64,000 nucleotides of DNA from Magnolia sinica (Eukaryota; Streptophyta; Magnoliopsida; Magnoliales; Magnoliaceae), in the NCBI RefSeq assembly GCF_029962835.1, contig NC_080575.1:62909493-62973492 (forward strand). The letters are read 5' to 3'. Position 1 is the stretch's first letter. Each line of letters begins with the position of its first letter. A program made the translations under genes and the position numbers. Below the pieces are notes generated by a model, which worked only from the letters and a program-made list of their open reading frames with translations, did no database searches and was not told the DNA's origin. Positions 1-37,721 of the stretch are shown here, one piece after another.

Positions 1-323
1 TAAACAATAGCCAAAGGAATCAAACATACCTCGTCAAAAATTTCATGATCCAGCAAATATTGTGAACGTCCAACCCTGAACCTGCATTTCTCAAATGATT
101 ACTCAATTAGCTCACCATTAAATAACCATAAACAGAAGGCATTGTAGTTGTTAACTCTCACCGTTCTTCTTCTCCTTCTCCTTCTTTTTCCTCTCCTTCT
201 TGCAACGAAAGGGGGTTTTGAAAACCCTAGTGAGAGAGACAGAGAGGTTGGGAAACAGAGAAGGAAATGGAGCTAAGAGATAGAGAGAGGGTGAGGTAGC
301 GCGAGAGATCGAGAGAGGGCTGA

Positions 324-324
324 G

Positions 325-368
<44 letters not shown>

Positions 369-397
369 GGGCGAGGGAGGTTGAGTCACGGGCGGAC

Positions 398-434
<37 letters not shown>
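324..434. repeat. (GA)n microsatellites, two runs
   Basis: GA runs at about 330-364 and 401-432 inside a wider GA-rich, CT-rich stretch (170-440). The open frames here (Arg-Glu or Leu-Ser repeats) are artefacts. Confidence 0.95.
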
Positions 435-435
<1 letters not shown>

Positions 436-519
436 TTTCCTTTTCACAAAAATGGTGCGCAGGAGAGGTGCGCGGGAGAGCGGATAAGATTTTAGGGGTT
501 TTTTTATTTTAGGACTTGT

Positions 520-788
520 GGGGCCCATCGTTGTATATGTTAATTATCCACTCCGTCCATTCATTTTAACGGCTCATTTTTAATATTCATCCAAAAAATG
601 AGTCAGATCTAAGATTTAGGTGGACCACACCACATATTAACGATATAAATTTATTTTTTCATTCTTTCTCATGGTGTGGTCCACTTAGACTTTTGATCTT
701 TCTAATTATTGGGTTCATGCATTAAAATAATATTTCAAAATTGATGGACCGATCAGATAAAATAAATATATTACAATGGGCCCCATGG
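520..788. mobile_element. Miniature element family A, copy 1
   Basis: Inverted-repeat element with ends GGGGCCCATCGTTGTATATG and ATTACAATGGGCCCC. Internal hallmarks: CGTCCATTCATTTTAACGG, ATGAGTCAGATCTAAGATTT, GTGGACCACACC and the mirror GGTGTGGTCCACTT. Confidence 0.7.
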
Positions 789-839
789 AGCCCCTTAAGC
801 ATCGTCCGTCTCTAATAAAGTCAGATTGAGAGGTATGCT

Positions 840-958
840 TTAGCTACAGATTATGGAAGTTTTAGCTACGGATTATATCCGTAGCTAATTAGCTACGGAT
901 TAAAGCCGTAGCCATAGACCTCTATAGTCTGTAGCCTTTGGTCATTTTTTTGGTAGTG
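840..958. mobile_element. CACTA-type element end with subterminal repeats
   Basis: Ends TTTTTTTGGTAGTG at 958; read on the minus strand it begins CACTACCAAAAAAATGACC. Next to it are alternating copies of TAGCTACGGATTA and its inverse, the subterminal pattern of CACTA transposons. The opposite end was not found in the window, so the element probably extends leftwards beyond base 1. Confidence 0.6.
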
Positions 959-959
959 A

Positions 960-1112
960 CAAGTCTTGGGTTGAGCCGACTCTGGTTGACGGCATGTGTC
1001 TTAGGGTCGCGCGCAAATGTCGAATAAAGGTCGAAGGTTGCCGGACTTCGACAGGGAGGATCGCGAGAACCTACGGAATGGTATGGACTAAGATACGGGT
1101 CTTACAAAGTAT
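960..1112 (+). repeat. 3' end of an LTR-like family shared with 50040-50189
   Basis: CGACAGGGAGGATCGCGAGA and CTACGGAATGGTATGGACTA, then GATACGGGTCTTACA, match the end of the large unit at 43304-50189. The similarity stops at the terminal ACA in both places, which marks a true element end. Confidence 0.65.
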
Positions 1113-1355
1113 ATTAGAATCCGATGAACACCGACGGACGATGGTTCAACACCACTTCTTGCCTCAACACCTTGACACATGCACACACTGATTCTTCACC
1201 ACTTGTCATACCCACGTTCAACGCATATTAAACTTCTTCAAATCTTACCATAAAAACCTAGCCACATACGTATGATACCCTAGCTACTTTATCCATTACA
1301 ATGGATATAGGTGAAAGAGGGCATCACACACCTTCACGAACCAAAGGAATAAGGG

Positions 1356-1361
<6 letters not shown>

Positions 1362-1406
<45 letters not shown>
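1362..1406. repeat. (GA)n microsatellite
   Basis: A pure GA run just before the 110-bp tandem duplication. Confidence 0.95.
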
Positions 1407-1407
<1 letters not shown>

Positions 1408-1420
1408 TTAGGGTTTGGAT

Positions 1421-1639
1421 GTCCCCCAATCTCTTATGTTTTATTTGAAGTGATTTTGCAATAGTTGCAATAATTCCATTAGTAACAAAAGTAAAAATAC
1501 CCAACATGTCCTACAACTAAACTTATGTATGTCCCCCAATCTCTTATGTTTTATTTGAAGTGATTTTGCAATAGTTGCAATAATGCCATTAGTAACAAAA
1601 GTAAAAATACCCAACATGTCCTACAACTAAACTTATGTA
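1421..1639 (+). repeat. 110-bp tandem duplication
   Basis: Units 1421-1530 and 1531-1639 are nearly identical (AATAATTCC versus AATAATGCC is the one internal difference), so the duplication is recent. It follows a (GA)n run. Confidence 0.95.
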
Positions 1640-1640
1640 A

Positions 1641-2454
<814 letters not shown>

Positions 2455-2938
2455 CTCACCGTCCAACTAATCAAGATGACAGAAGTTTCTTCCCAAAGTC
2501 TCGCTTGGTTTAGACAGGTGCATTTGTTTCTGCAAATCATGCGTCTTCTCCTCCATGCACTCCTTGTGAGTATTGATTCAGAAGCCATGGATCACATGAC
2601 AGGTATGTTAGATCTTTCTTTCACTGTATCAACTTTTTCTCAGTTGTGATACCATCAGAATAGCTGATGGGACTCCAGTTCCAATTAAAGGTAAAAGAAA
2701 CATCTTATAAAAAATTTTCTTATTTAAACGGCAACAACACATTAAAAAAAAGAAAAAAGAAAAAAAAGAAAAGAAAAACCTCAAATTTCTATAGAGGTCT
2801 TCCACAAAGATGTCGTTAAACTCCTCGACAACAAGGCCCAAGTCACCATATTGGACTTGATTTTCTTTAACATGGGTAATCAAGCAGGATACTCCGTCAA
2901 ATATCCCACATGACCACATGTAAGTGTAACTTTTCCTC

Positions 2939-4030
2939 TTAGCCTAAACGGACCGAAAGACCAACCCAATCATTAACAGAATTCAGAAGCATCCACGAAA
3001 CCTCGAAAAGCATGAAGAAGGAACACATATTTCCAGTGCGAAACTCGCAATGCAGACAGAGATTGCCATCTCCTTGTCGAAAGCACACACTTGGGAGAGT
3101 CATTCTTCTTAAATTTTCAAAGGAGAGGATTTCTTTGTCCAAGAAAATACTTCAGCATGAGGAGCCGAAGTACCAAACTTTAATACATGGTGGCCTAGGA
3201 AGATTTGCAGGGATATGAGACTTAAAGAACCCCTTTGCCAAAAAGGTCCCAAGAGATGAGGGGACTGATCCTTTCATCCCTCTTGTTGGAGGGGAGGAAG
3301 GTACCTCTGAGAATGCAAAGCAACTATGAAAGCACAACAGTTTTTGAAGTCCAACTGGCTTCTTAGTTCCACACTACTCACCCAATATGTCCTAGCAATC
3401 CTTGATAAGGATATTCCTATATGAGACCAAGAATAGTTGAGGAATCTATCCAGAAAGGCAGTAACCTCAACCCATGACTTCCCTGAATTTGGTTCTATCA
3501 TCATTTGCCAACTCTAAATCTCACTCCACCAACAAAGATTTTTCTCACGCCTCTTGGTAGGTCACTAAAAGTTGAAATATCCTTCCACATAAAAGAGTCC
3601 CTTCTGTTTCTAACTCCAATAGGAATCCTATCTTATTCCCTTTCCTCATAGTTGCTAGAAATTATGTTCCTCCATAAAGCTCTCCTTATTTGCTGCCAAA
3701 ACCTCACCCTCATTAGATAGAAAGGTCCAATTATTATCTCTAATTCTTCCAATTGCAATACCCTCCTCATCTTTAGGTTTTTAGATGTCCTCCCAAATCA
3801 AAAGTGGATATTTATAGCTATTTCCTCTTCCCTCCCATAGAAAATTACATATTCTCAAGCTTCTTGGAAATCCTTGTTGGGAATTTGAGAAGACAAATAA
3901 TATGTTGGAAGATTGGCAAGCATAGAATTGATGAGCATAATGTGACCTACAAAGGAAAGAAAATATCATTTCCAACCACAAGCCTCGTTTCAAACCTTTC
4001 AATTACCAGAACTCAAATGGAGGAGTAGGG
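2939..4030 (-). pseudogene. Decayed LINE: RT C-terminal part and zf-RVT
   Basis: On the minus strand, 3781-4002 reads NFLWEGRGNSYKYPLL, the RT thumb block, with PKDEEG-like sequence next in order. 2939-3230 reads ENLRRMTLPSVC...LCLHCEF, a zf-RVT domain. Stops and frame changes lie between. It is a different LINE subfamily from the intron 8 copy. Target duplications were not found. A further minus-strand stretch at 2629-2919 (VVEEFNDIFVEDL) looks more like a gypsy linker but is too short to call. Confidence 0.65.
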
Positions 4031-4469
4031 AATGACCCCGACAGAAGCCTCAAGTATTTTAAGAAAAGAACCTTACCAAGTTGGCCACAATCCTCGATTC
4101 CATAGCTACACTGTGAATAACACTTTTTGGAGTTAATAAGAAGGGCTGAAAAAAATCTAAAACACCAAAGAATGTCTTTAATGATATAGGACTCAATATT
4201 TATTATAATGATCGTATCATATGTGAACTAAAGATAATGAGGACTCAATATAGTACAATAATCGAGATCCTTCATCTTGATAACGGGGGAGAATAATTGG
4301 CTCGTAGGTTGAAAGATTGTCACCTTGACTAGTGTATTGAGTTTCAAACATGTCCCTATACCTAAAATGATAATTATTTACCTAATGGGAAATGTCTAAG
4401 GTACTACCCTTATGGCCTCCCTATGGTCCTTACCTACACCTACACATGTATTGGCTCTTGGGTGGCTGG

Positions 4470-5151
4470 TAGGGCAGAAAGTTGGGCGGGTTCAACCCGA
4501 CCGACCCATGACCGACCCGACATTGGGTTGGGCTCGGGCAGGATATTTTGAGTCCGATCTTAAGCTTGGGCTATACAAACACCAACCCCATAAAACTTGG
4601 GTTGGGCTCGGGTTGAGGTCTCGGGTTACCTGACCCAACTCGAACCCGATCAATATATAAGTTACTTATAAATTATAATTGAGTGTGGATCGTTTGTGTC
4701 GAAGGCACACTAGTGATGTCGAGTCTCATTTGTCCACGTCATTTCCAAGGACTCAAGCTAACAAGATATGCCAGATTTCTCTCTCCCAAATAGACTTCGT
4801 GCTATGCTACATGACTTTTAAAGGAGTAGTTGTCTTATATTTTAGCTTATTTTTTTAAAGAAAAAAATGATGTTTTTTATAATGAATAATCATATATTTA
4901 ATTAATAAAATTATAGATACAAAAAATAAGTCCTATATTAAAATATAATAAACTAATGTAATAATGAAAATATTAGCACATATATACCCGACCAACCCGA
5001 TCAACCCGACCAAGCCCGTTTGGGTTGGGCTTGGGTTAAGAATTCACAACCCGAGATTGGGTTGGGTTGGGTTAGGGTTAAGGTATAGGAACCTTGGGTT
5101 GGGTTAGGGTTGAGCACCAACCCGAGCCAACCTGCCTGACTTTCAGCCCTA
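4470..5151. mobile_element. Non-autonomous hAT-like element, 682 bp, 8-bp target duplication
   Basis: Starts TAGGGCAGAAAGTTGGGCGG and ends with the inverted match CTGACTTTCAGCCCTA. It is flanked on both sides by GTGGCTGG (4462-4469 and 5152-5159). The subterminal parts are full of GGGTTGGG/CCCAACCC and CCCGACC motifs in opposite orientation at the two ends; the middle is AT-rich. The 8-bp duplication and YAGGG-type ends are the hAT signature. No transposase is present. Confidence 0.88.
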
Positions 5152-5237
5152 GTGGCTGGTGAGATGCGATAAATTTCTTATGATTGATCATCTTTGTAGC
5201 ATAGAAATGATAATCATCAAGTGTTGTTATATATATA

Positions 5238-6066
5238 CACAATGTTTAAAATATCGACAATAGCGGCAGAAATATCTCACAATATATCTTATATCCCACC
5301 TATGCGATACGAAACGCACAGGCAATGTTTTAAATATCGTTATTGCGTAATGTATCGCAGCCTTGGAATACGGATACATATCGGTTATCGCATGGGATAT
5401 ATCGGTTGTATCGCGTGATGTATCACCATTGTTGGGAAACATGGGAACATTGGGAAATTGGTCAAATTTTTCAATGAAACTTTGAAGATTATTGAAAAAG
5501 ACATCAATACACACTTAGAAATCAAAACATTACAATAATAATAATAAATTGCACATAATAAGGGTTTCCTTGTATGGGGTCCTAATATATGCGCTTTCCA
5601 ACTGAATTGATGTAAGTATATTGAAAGTTTATTCATATATTTATAAACGTAAGAAGACATGTATGGAAACACAAGCAATACATTCAAAAGCAAAAGAAGA
5701 ATCACTAGATCAGGTTACATACATGTTTAACTTTGTGTTTGGATACAAAGATTGTAACTGATTTGCGAGAAATTGAGAATTTTTTATTTTTCTCAATTTT
5801 CCACAACTTGAGCTATCTCTCCTAAATCTCGAAATCGAAGTTCCAAATCCATGATTTTTAATGGAAAATATGAAGAATCATATATTTGTAACAATTTAAC
5901 ACTAGTTTAATGTGCTTTTCAACAAAAACATGGATCAAAAATTGAAAATGCACACTGGATCGGATTGGTGGGATATATCGGCACTACCTGTGTGTTTCTT
6001 ATCACACAGGTGGGATACAAGAATATATCGGCTAATATCATCGATATTTAGAACACTACACACAAG
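5238..6066. mobile_element. Inverted-repeat element with CGATATATCGG motifs
   Basis: An arm at about 5283-5328 (ATATCCCACCTATGCGATAC) matches in reverse an arm at about 5980-6040 (ATCACACAGGTGGGATACAAG). The outer ends AATGTTTAAAATATCG and CGATATTTAGAACACT also pair. No transposase is seen and no clear target duplication was fixed. Confidence 0.55.
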
Positions 6067-6354
6067 TAGTGCTGATATATCTCACATGTTCGATCCGGCG
6101 AGCATTTTTAATTTTCGATCATTTTTTTGTTGAAATTATGTTAAATCAATGTCAAATGGTTATAAATCCATTGGTTCTTCATGTTTTCCATGAAAAATCA
6201 TGGAGTTGGAGCTTTGATTTTGATATCCATTGGTTCTTCATGTTCTCCCATGTTTTTTCTTTTTTCTTTTTTTTGAAACTTTCCTTCATTCGAAACTTTC
6301 CTTCAACAAGCTATCAATTGAGACCTAGCTGGTGTGTTAATGTCACCAAGTTCT

Positions 6355-6785
6355 GTGGGTCCCATTATGAGTTATGTGTTATATCCTAACCATCCATCCA
6401 TTTGATGAGCTTGTTTTAAGTCTTGAGCAGGAAAATAAGACATATCCAAAGATCAGGACCACACTGCAAAAAACAGTGGGAGATTGAATGTCTACCATTC
6501 AAACCTGTTTGGGGTCACTTAAGTTTTGGATCAATATGATATTTGTTTTTCCTCTTCATCCAGTTATTTTATTTTTTACCTTATAAGCAGATTGGATGGA
6601 AAATAAACATTACAGTGAACCCTACTAATGTTTTACCGGTGAGAATCATTGTGCCCACTGCTATTTATGGTGTGGTCCAGTTAAGATTTGAATATGATTC
6701 ATTTTTGGGCCAGTGATCTAAAATAATATTGCCAAATGGATAAAACGGGGTGGATATAATAGCTACATCAATTTGGGGCCATGTA
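6355..6785. mobile_element. Miniature element family A, copy 2 (longest)
   Basis: About 430 bp with the full order of family hallmarks: AACCATCCATCCATTTGATG, the TTTTGGATCAATATGATATT centre, GATTGGATGGAAAATAAACA and TGGTGTGGTCCAGTTAAGAT, then the inverted end GGATAAAACGGGGTGGATAT. Confidence 0.75.
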
Positions 6786-7051
6786 ACTGTGATCTCCTTT
6801 GAACCGTCATACAACTCGGAGCTACAAGTCTTCGCACGACACGTACCCACACCAGCCAGGTCGGTGGTGGCTGGTACACCAGCCAATCCGCTTCCGTTTA
6901 ACTGATCTTATAAAAAATCATGCATGTCACGTGGGTTTGAAAGTTGTGGGAACACAATAATATCCAATGTACGCATTGAATTGCCGCCTTTTTCGGTAGG
7001 AAGCGGGTTGTGTCCTATCCCACTTGCAGCCACAAACCGGCAGATTTGTGA

Positions 7052-7334
7052 GGGAGACACCTTGATGTATCTGTGTATCAAAGCCGTCTATCCCTTTTAT
7101 TATATCATTTTAAGGTATTAGCCTAAAAATAAGACGAATCTAGCGCTCAAGTGAACCACACTAAATATTAAACTTAGGTTCATTAAAAATGGATAAAACA
7201 TGAAATGCATGAGTCATCCATGGTATAGTTCACTTAGCGTCGCATCTGCCTTATTTTGAGCCTATATATTAAAACTATCTGAAAAAATATGTGGACGGAT
7301 TGGATAAAACAGATAGATCAGGGTTGGCCCCACA
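7052..7334. mobile_element. Miniature element family A, copy 3
   Basis: A shorter copy: ACACCTTGATGTATCTGTGT, CTCAAGTGAACCACACT, the mirror ATGGTATAGTTCACTTAGCG, and the end ATTGGATAAAACAGATAGAT. Confidence 0.65.
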
Positions 7335-7578
7335 CAAATCTACCTATTGGTGGACAGAGGCTGGTAGATTCGGACGCAATCCGCTTCCTTTGATTTCGGA
7401 TCCTCTGATTGCGTCAAGCGAAGAAAGCGAGGTTGTTGCAATCCAACTGGACGGGAGCAGTACCTACCGTCATGACTGACTGGCATAGACCCAATGACGA
7501 TAATGGAAAGCCGCAATACTCTCCACGTGCTTTAGCTGGGCGCGAATTGATTACGGCCTTGCCAGTCCCAAGCTCGGC

Positions 7579-7911
7579 AGGGCACCCAGGGACCATCATG
7601 ATGTATGGGTTTATCCACACCGTCTATCCATTTTACTCTATCCTTTCATGTTAGTGGGCAAAAAATGAAGTAGATCTTACGCTCAAGTGGACCACGAAAT
7701 AAGGATTATATTCTTACTATTGAAAACTTTTTAAGGGCTACATTATCATGGAATATTTCAACAATAGGGATCATTATCATTGCTGCTTTTGGTGTGGTTT
7801 GGTCCAATTGAACCTTGATTTGCCTCAATTTTTTAGCCTATGCCCTAAAATGACAGGGCAAAATAGATGTACGGTGTGAATAAAACTCATACATGGGCAC
7901 CTTAGAGCCCT
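7579..7911. mobile_element. Miniature element family A, copy 4
   Basis: Begins AGGGCACCCAGGGACCATCA and ends CACCTTAGAGCCCT, which pair in reverse. Internal hallmarks: ACACCGTCTATCCATTTT, CTCAAGTGGACCACG, and the mirrors GGTGTGGTTTGGTCCAATTG and GCCCTAAAATGACAGGG. Confidence 0.72.
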
Positions 7912-8244
7912 GGAAGCTTGGTACAGGTGGGGTAATATTCTTTTCGGAAATACTTGGGCTCATTTAGGATATAATAAGCGGAGATAAATGGAAAATAGAA
8001 TTGGAGGGAATGAATTGGGAGTACATGACTTACATAGTTGTATTTGTATGCGGGAGTAAATGAAATGCATATCAAATCCATGACTTACATGGTTGTATTT
8101 GTATGTGGGAGTAAATGAAATGCATATCAAATCCAAATCTATCTGCTTGGATGGAAGTAAACAGTACGAATTGAAATGCATTTTAATTTTTTTAAATGTT
8201 CATGGTAGTATATGTGATATCTTAAATCAACTTGAATATCCCTA

Positions 8245-8576
8245 GTGTGTGGAGAGAAATGCTCACCTTCGCACTAGTTTTCACGAAAATTTGTGAGAAC
8301 TTTTTCAAAACTCATCTCCACAAAATATGAATCATCCATGTGATGCAACACCCCATGAAAACACTAGGGCCCAACTTTCACCCTTATCCAAAACATTGGT
8401 GGGCCAAGGCAAAATACGGAGAGAAATTAAGGGAGAAACTGTTTCCTTTTTCCATAGCCCACCAAAGTTTTAGATCAGGGTGAAAGTTGGTCTCTAAGGG
8501 TTTCATGGGGTGCCACATCACATGGAAGATTCAGATTTTGTGCTCATATTATAGGAGATGAGTTTTGAAAATGTTT
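8245..8576. mobile_element. Miniature element family C, copy 1
   Basis: Inverted-repeat element: GAGAGAAATGCTCACC end, GCAACACCCCATGAAA, GGGCCCAACTTTCACC, then the mirrors GGGTGAAAGTTGGTC and GGGTTTCATGGGGTGCCACA. Confidence 0.75.
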
Positions 8577-9028
8577 CGAGCTGTGTAGCCCCACCGTGAT
8601 GCGTGTCGAACATCAACACCGTGTTTTTGATGGGTCCCCTTTAAAATATGGGATATCCCAAAAATCAGCCATGTATGGAACTCAGGTGGGCCATACCATC
8701 TAAAATCAGGTAAAGACATGCCTAAAACATATAAAATCACTTGGTGGGGCCCACCTAAAATTTATATGCTTCTAAAACTTGGTCTAACCCCTCATGCAAG
8801 TGGAACACACATAATGGATGGGCTGGATTTGTGAACCACATCTCAGTGGACCCAATAAATGATTATGAATGTTTTAATGGGAGGGTAACCCCTCTCAACT
8901 TTTGAATGTGGTGTGGCCCACTCAAGCCATGGATTGACTTAATTTTTAAGCTCGTGGCCTACCATGGGATGGTGCATCTGACTGATGGGGTAGAAGTTCC
9001 CATGAGCTCCACCGCTTAGAACTATTTC
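8577..9028. mobile_element. Miniature element family B, copy 1
   Basis: About 450 bp: GTGATGCGTGTCGAACATCA, ATCCCAAAAATCAGCCATGT, CTTGGTCTAACCCCTCATGC, ATGATTATGAATGTTTTAAT and ATGGTGCATCTGACTGATGG in order, ending at CATGAGCTCCACCGCTTAGA. A (TA)n run follows. It directly abuts a family C copy on its left. Confidence 0.78.

Positions 9029-9030
<2 letters not shown>

Positions 9031-9056
<26 letters not shown>
9031..9056. repeat. (TA)n microsatellite
   Basis: A short TA run at the right edge of family B copy 1. Confidence 0.95.
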
Positions 9057-9059
<3 letters not shown>

Positions 9060-9800
9060 GAATGATCACCCTCACACCCACACTGTCCATTTATATGGTC
9101 ATCCTTTGGATGGTTTGCATCATTCTTTTAGTGTGATTCTTGTGTTACAGCCAATAATTAAATTATTTTAAAGCATGATTAGCATGGCATATGTACGGTA
9201 AACATGTGCATAGTAGTGGCACATTTATTTACGTGTGACTCTTCAAGGGAATTCAAAAGGTCATTTGAACTTGTTAACTTGCAAAGGATTTCATTTACAT
9301 GTACATTACTCCCATTTCATTTCATTTACATGTATTTATATTCAAACACACTTCAAGTCTTATTTACCTCCATTTATTTCCAATTCCAACCATTTAATTA
9401 CATTTAATCTCACCCAACTGCCCCCTGTATGAACAGTTCCCATGCTCTCCGTTGTCCTCGAGCTATTGGCGGCCTCTTTAGATGCTATGGGTTATACAAA
9501 TGCTACTGAGATTTTGAAAATGTCGATATTATTGTGAAAATGCGTTAATGATGTTATCATGATATTATCAAAATCTCAACAGATTAAAAAATACCATGTT
9601 TTTATTGTGATAATATTGTGACATGACTCAAAAATTAGCAAAAATATATAATAAGGATTTTTTATATGTAAATATATTTTTATATTTAAAATTTTCTTAA
9701 TAATTTAAAATAAATATTTTTAAGTATTTTTTATATGGCAAGATTTTCTCAATAATTTCTTGAGAAAGAAAATTAAAGTTTGAAAATCTCTCGAGAAATT
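9057..9800. other. Distal upstream region of the GH1 gene
   Basis: AT-rich, with CATTTACATGTA-type short repeats near 9290-9350 and TGATATTATCA-like inverted motifs near 9560. No coding sequence was recognised. Confidence 0.4.
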
Positions 9801-9809
9801 GCTAAGAAT

Positions 9810-9819
9810 GACACGTGTC
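9810..9819. promoter_or_regulatory. G-box / ABRE-like palindrome
   Basis: GACACGTGTC is a perfect 10-bp palindrome with a CACGTG core, the site bound by plant bZIP and bHLH factors. It lies about 175 bases upstream of the TATA box. A role in light, ABA or jasmonate control is inference. Confidence 0.5.
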
Positions 9820-9839
9820 ACCATGGATATGATCGTGGT

Positions 9840-9962
9840 TGTAGAATCCCGTGTGAAAAGAAAACAAGGGTGGACACCTGTAGAATCGAGTGTGGAAAGA
9901 AGGCAAGGGCACTGGATACCTGTAGAATCTTAGTGTGAAAAGAAAACGAGGGCACCGGACAC
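9840..9962 (+). repeat. Three tandem 39-42 bp promoter repeats
   Basis: Units 9840-9878, 9879-9920 and 9921-9962 each start TGTAGAATC and share GTGTGAAAAGAAAAC-like and AGGGCACCGGACAC-like parts. They end about 30 bases before the TATA box and could be a repeated cis-element. Confidence 0.8.
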
Positions 9963-9992
9963 TTAATGGATAGGTAGGCGCTGGAAAAGGTC

Positions 9993-10000
9993 TATATAAA
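9993..10000 (+). promoter_or_regulatory. TATA box of the GH1 gene
   Basis: TATATAAA, 73 bases before the ATG. A transcription start about 30 bases downstream would leave a 5' leader near 45 bases. It lies directly after the promoter repeats and no better candidate is near. Confidence 0.75.
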
Positions 10001-10072
10001 GGGACTTCCCCCAAGCATTCTCCAAAGCATCCTTGGTTTTGAGCATTTTGATTAGGGTTATATTAGCTCGAT

Positions 10073-36618
<26,546 letters not shown>

Positions 36619-36777
36619 GCAAATTCCTTCCCACTTGAAATGGATAATTAGAGGGTCTGCACTAAAATATCTCTTGTACTATTGAGTGCTTTATTCCTAT
36701 GATGTATGGCCTCATTAATTAGTAATTTGAGAAGTAAGACTTGTTCGTTTTCTAATTTTTCAATTTTATCTATAATA

Positions 36778-36789
36778 CTGCTAGTACAT
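36778..36789. repeat. Target-site duplication of truncated LINE, left
   Basis: CTGCTAGTACAT, matching 37710-37721, next to a short T-rich (A-tail) end. Confidence 0.8.
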
Positions 36790-37709
36790 TTTTATAATAA
36801 GAAACTTTCCATTGCAAGAAGAAAACATATAGGGTAATTCGGGCAGGCCCGCTGACAAAATGAAGCAAGCCCACCTATCATGAAGCTAGGAAGAAAGCTG
36901 AAAGCAAAAGGAGTTAGGCTTCCCAAAGGTTGCCTAGGCCCACTTTGTCTAGGAATAGTGGGCCGCAAATAGAGGGGGGAGATCTCCCAAGGAATTGAAG
37001 ATCCAGTCTTATTGCTCATTGCTCTCTAAACGAGCTAGGCCATCCGCAACCGAGTTGGCCTCCTTGAGGGTGTGGGCAAGGCAAAGATCCATATTGCGCG
37101 TGATATCCATGATCCTAACCTTCCAATACCACATGGACTATGTGGGATGGGACTGCTTGGAGAGGGCAGAGACTACACAACTTGAATCACTCTCCACCTT
37201 CACCTTCATGAAACCGTGTCGTGCACACTTTACAAGGCCATCCAAAATTGCTCTGATTTCAGCCCTAGTATTGGATCCGAAACCATAGGCTGCCAAGAAT
37301 GCGAAGAGGAAGTTGCCGGTTGAGTCCCTTTTAACTCCACCTCCTCTTGAAGGGCCCGGGTTACCCAAGACGGTTCCATCGATGTTTATTTTTATCCAAC
37401 CATTGCGAGGTTTAACCCATTTGACAATCTGGAAGCCGGGCATGATGGGCACAGGTCTGTCAATTCCTAAGGCACTGAGGGTTATCCTCATAGATAGAGT
37501 AGGGCCCTTGTACAGCAGGAAGAAGGGGCCCAAAAGGTGGATCCAGCGGGTGATGCTAGAAATGACCTTAGTAACGCATATCACCGATCCATCAAATCAA
37601 GTTGCGTTTCTAGCTTTCCAAAGTTCCTAAAGGATTAAGGCAAGCATAAGACCCCTCAAGATTGAAATTCTGCCCCTAGAAGAAGTAGATGCCCATCAAG
37701 ATTGAAATT
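36790..37709 (-). mobile_element. 5'-truncated LINE copy downstream of the GH1 gene
   Basis: A 920-bp insertion flanked by the same 12 bases, CTGCTAGTACAT, at 36778-36789 and 37710-37721. Its only coding part is an RNase H, and it is in the same orientation as the intron 8 LINE. It lies about 170 bases past the GH1 stop and may have displaced the polyadenylation region. The short sequence TCAAGATTGAAATTCTG occurs twice at its 5' junction (around 37657 and 37695). Confidence 0.85.
37138..37584 (-). pseudogene. RNase H domain of the truncated LINE
   Basis: 148 residues with NIDGTVLGNPGPSRGGG (Asp), RAEIRAILDGL (Glu) and VESDSSCV (Asp), so all three visible acids are kept. It resembles the RNase H in intron 8 but is clearly diverged, so the two are separate insertions of one lineage. 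Confidence 0.87.
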
Positions 37710-37721
37710 CTGCTAGTACAT
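37710..37721. repeat. Target-site duplication of truncated LINE, right
   Basis: CTGCTAGTACAT, matching 36778-36789, at the truncated 5' junction. Confidence 0.8.

Noticed and set aside
151-528. Open frames on both strands with Leu-Ser or Arg-Glu repeats
   Set aside because: They read through (GA)n/(CT)n microsatellites and have no domain; simple repeats give long open frames by chance.
2629-2919. Gypsy protease-RT linker on the minus strand (VVEEFNDIFVEDL)
   Set aside because: One short match with no neighbouring protease or RT motif; too weak to annotate.
4470-5151. TTGGG/TTAGGG-like runs as an interstitial telomere
   Set aside because: The unit is irregular and the block has hAT-type ends with an 8-bp target duplication, which explains it better.
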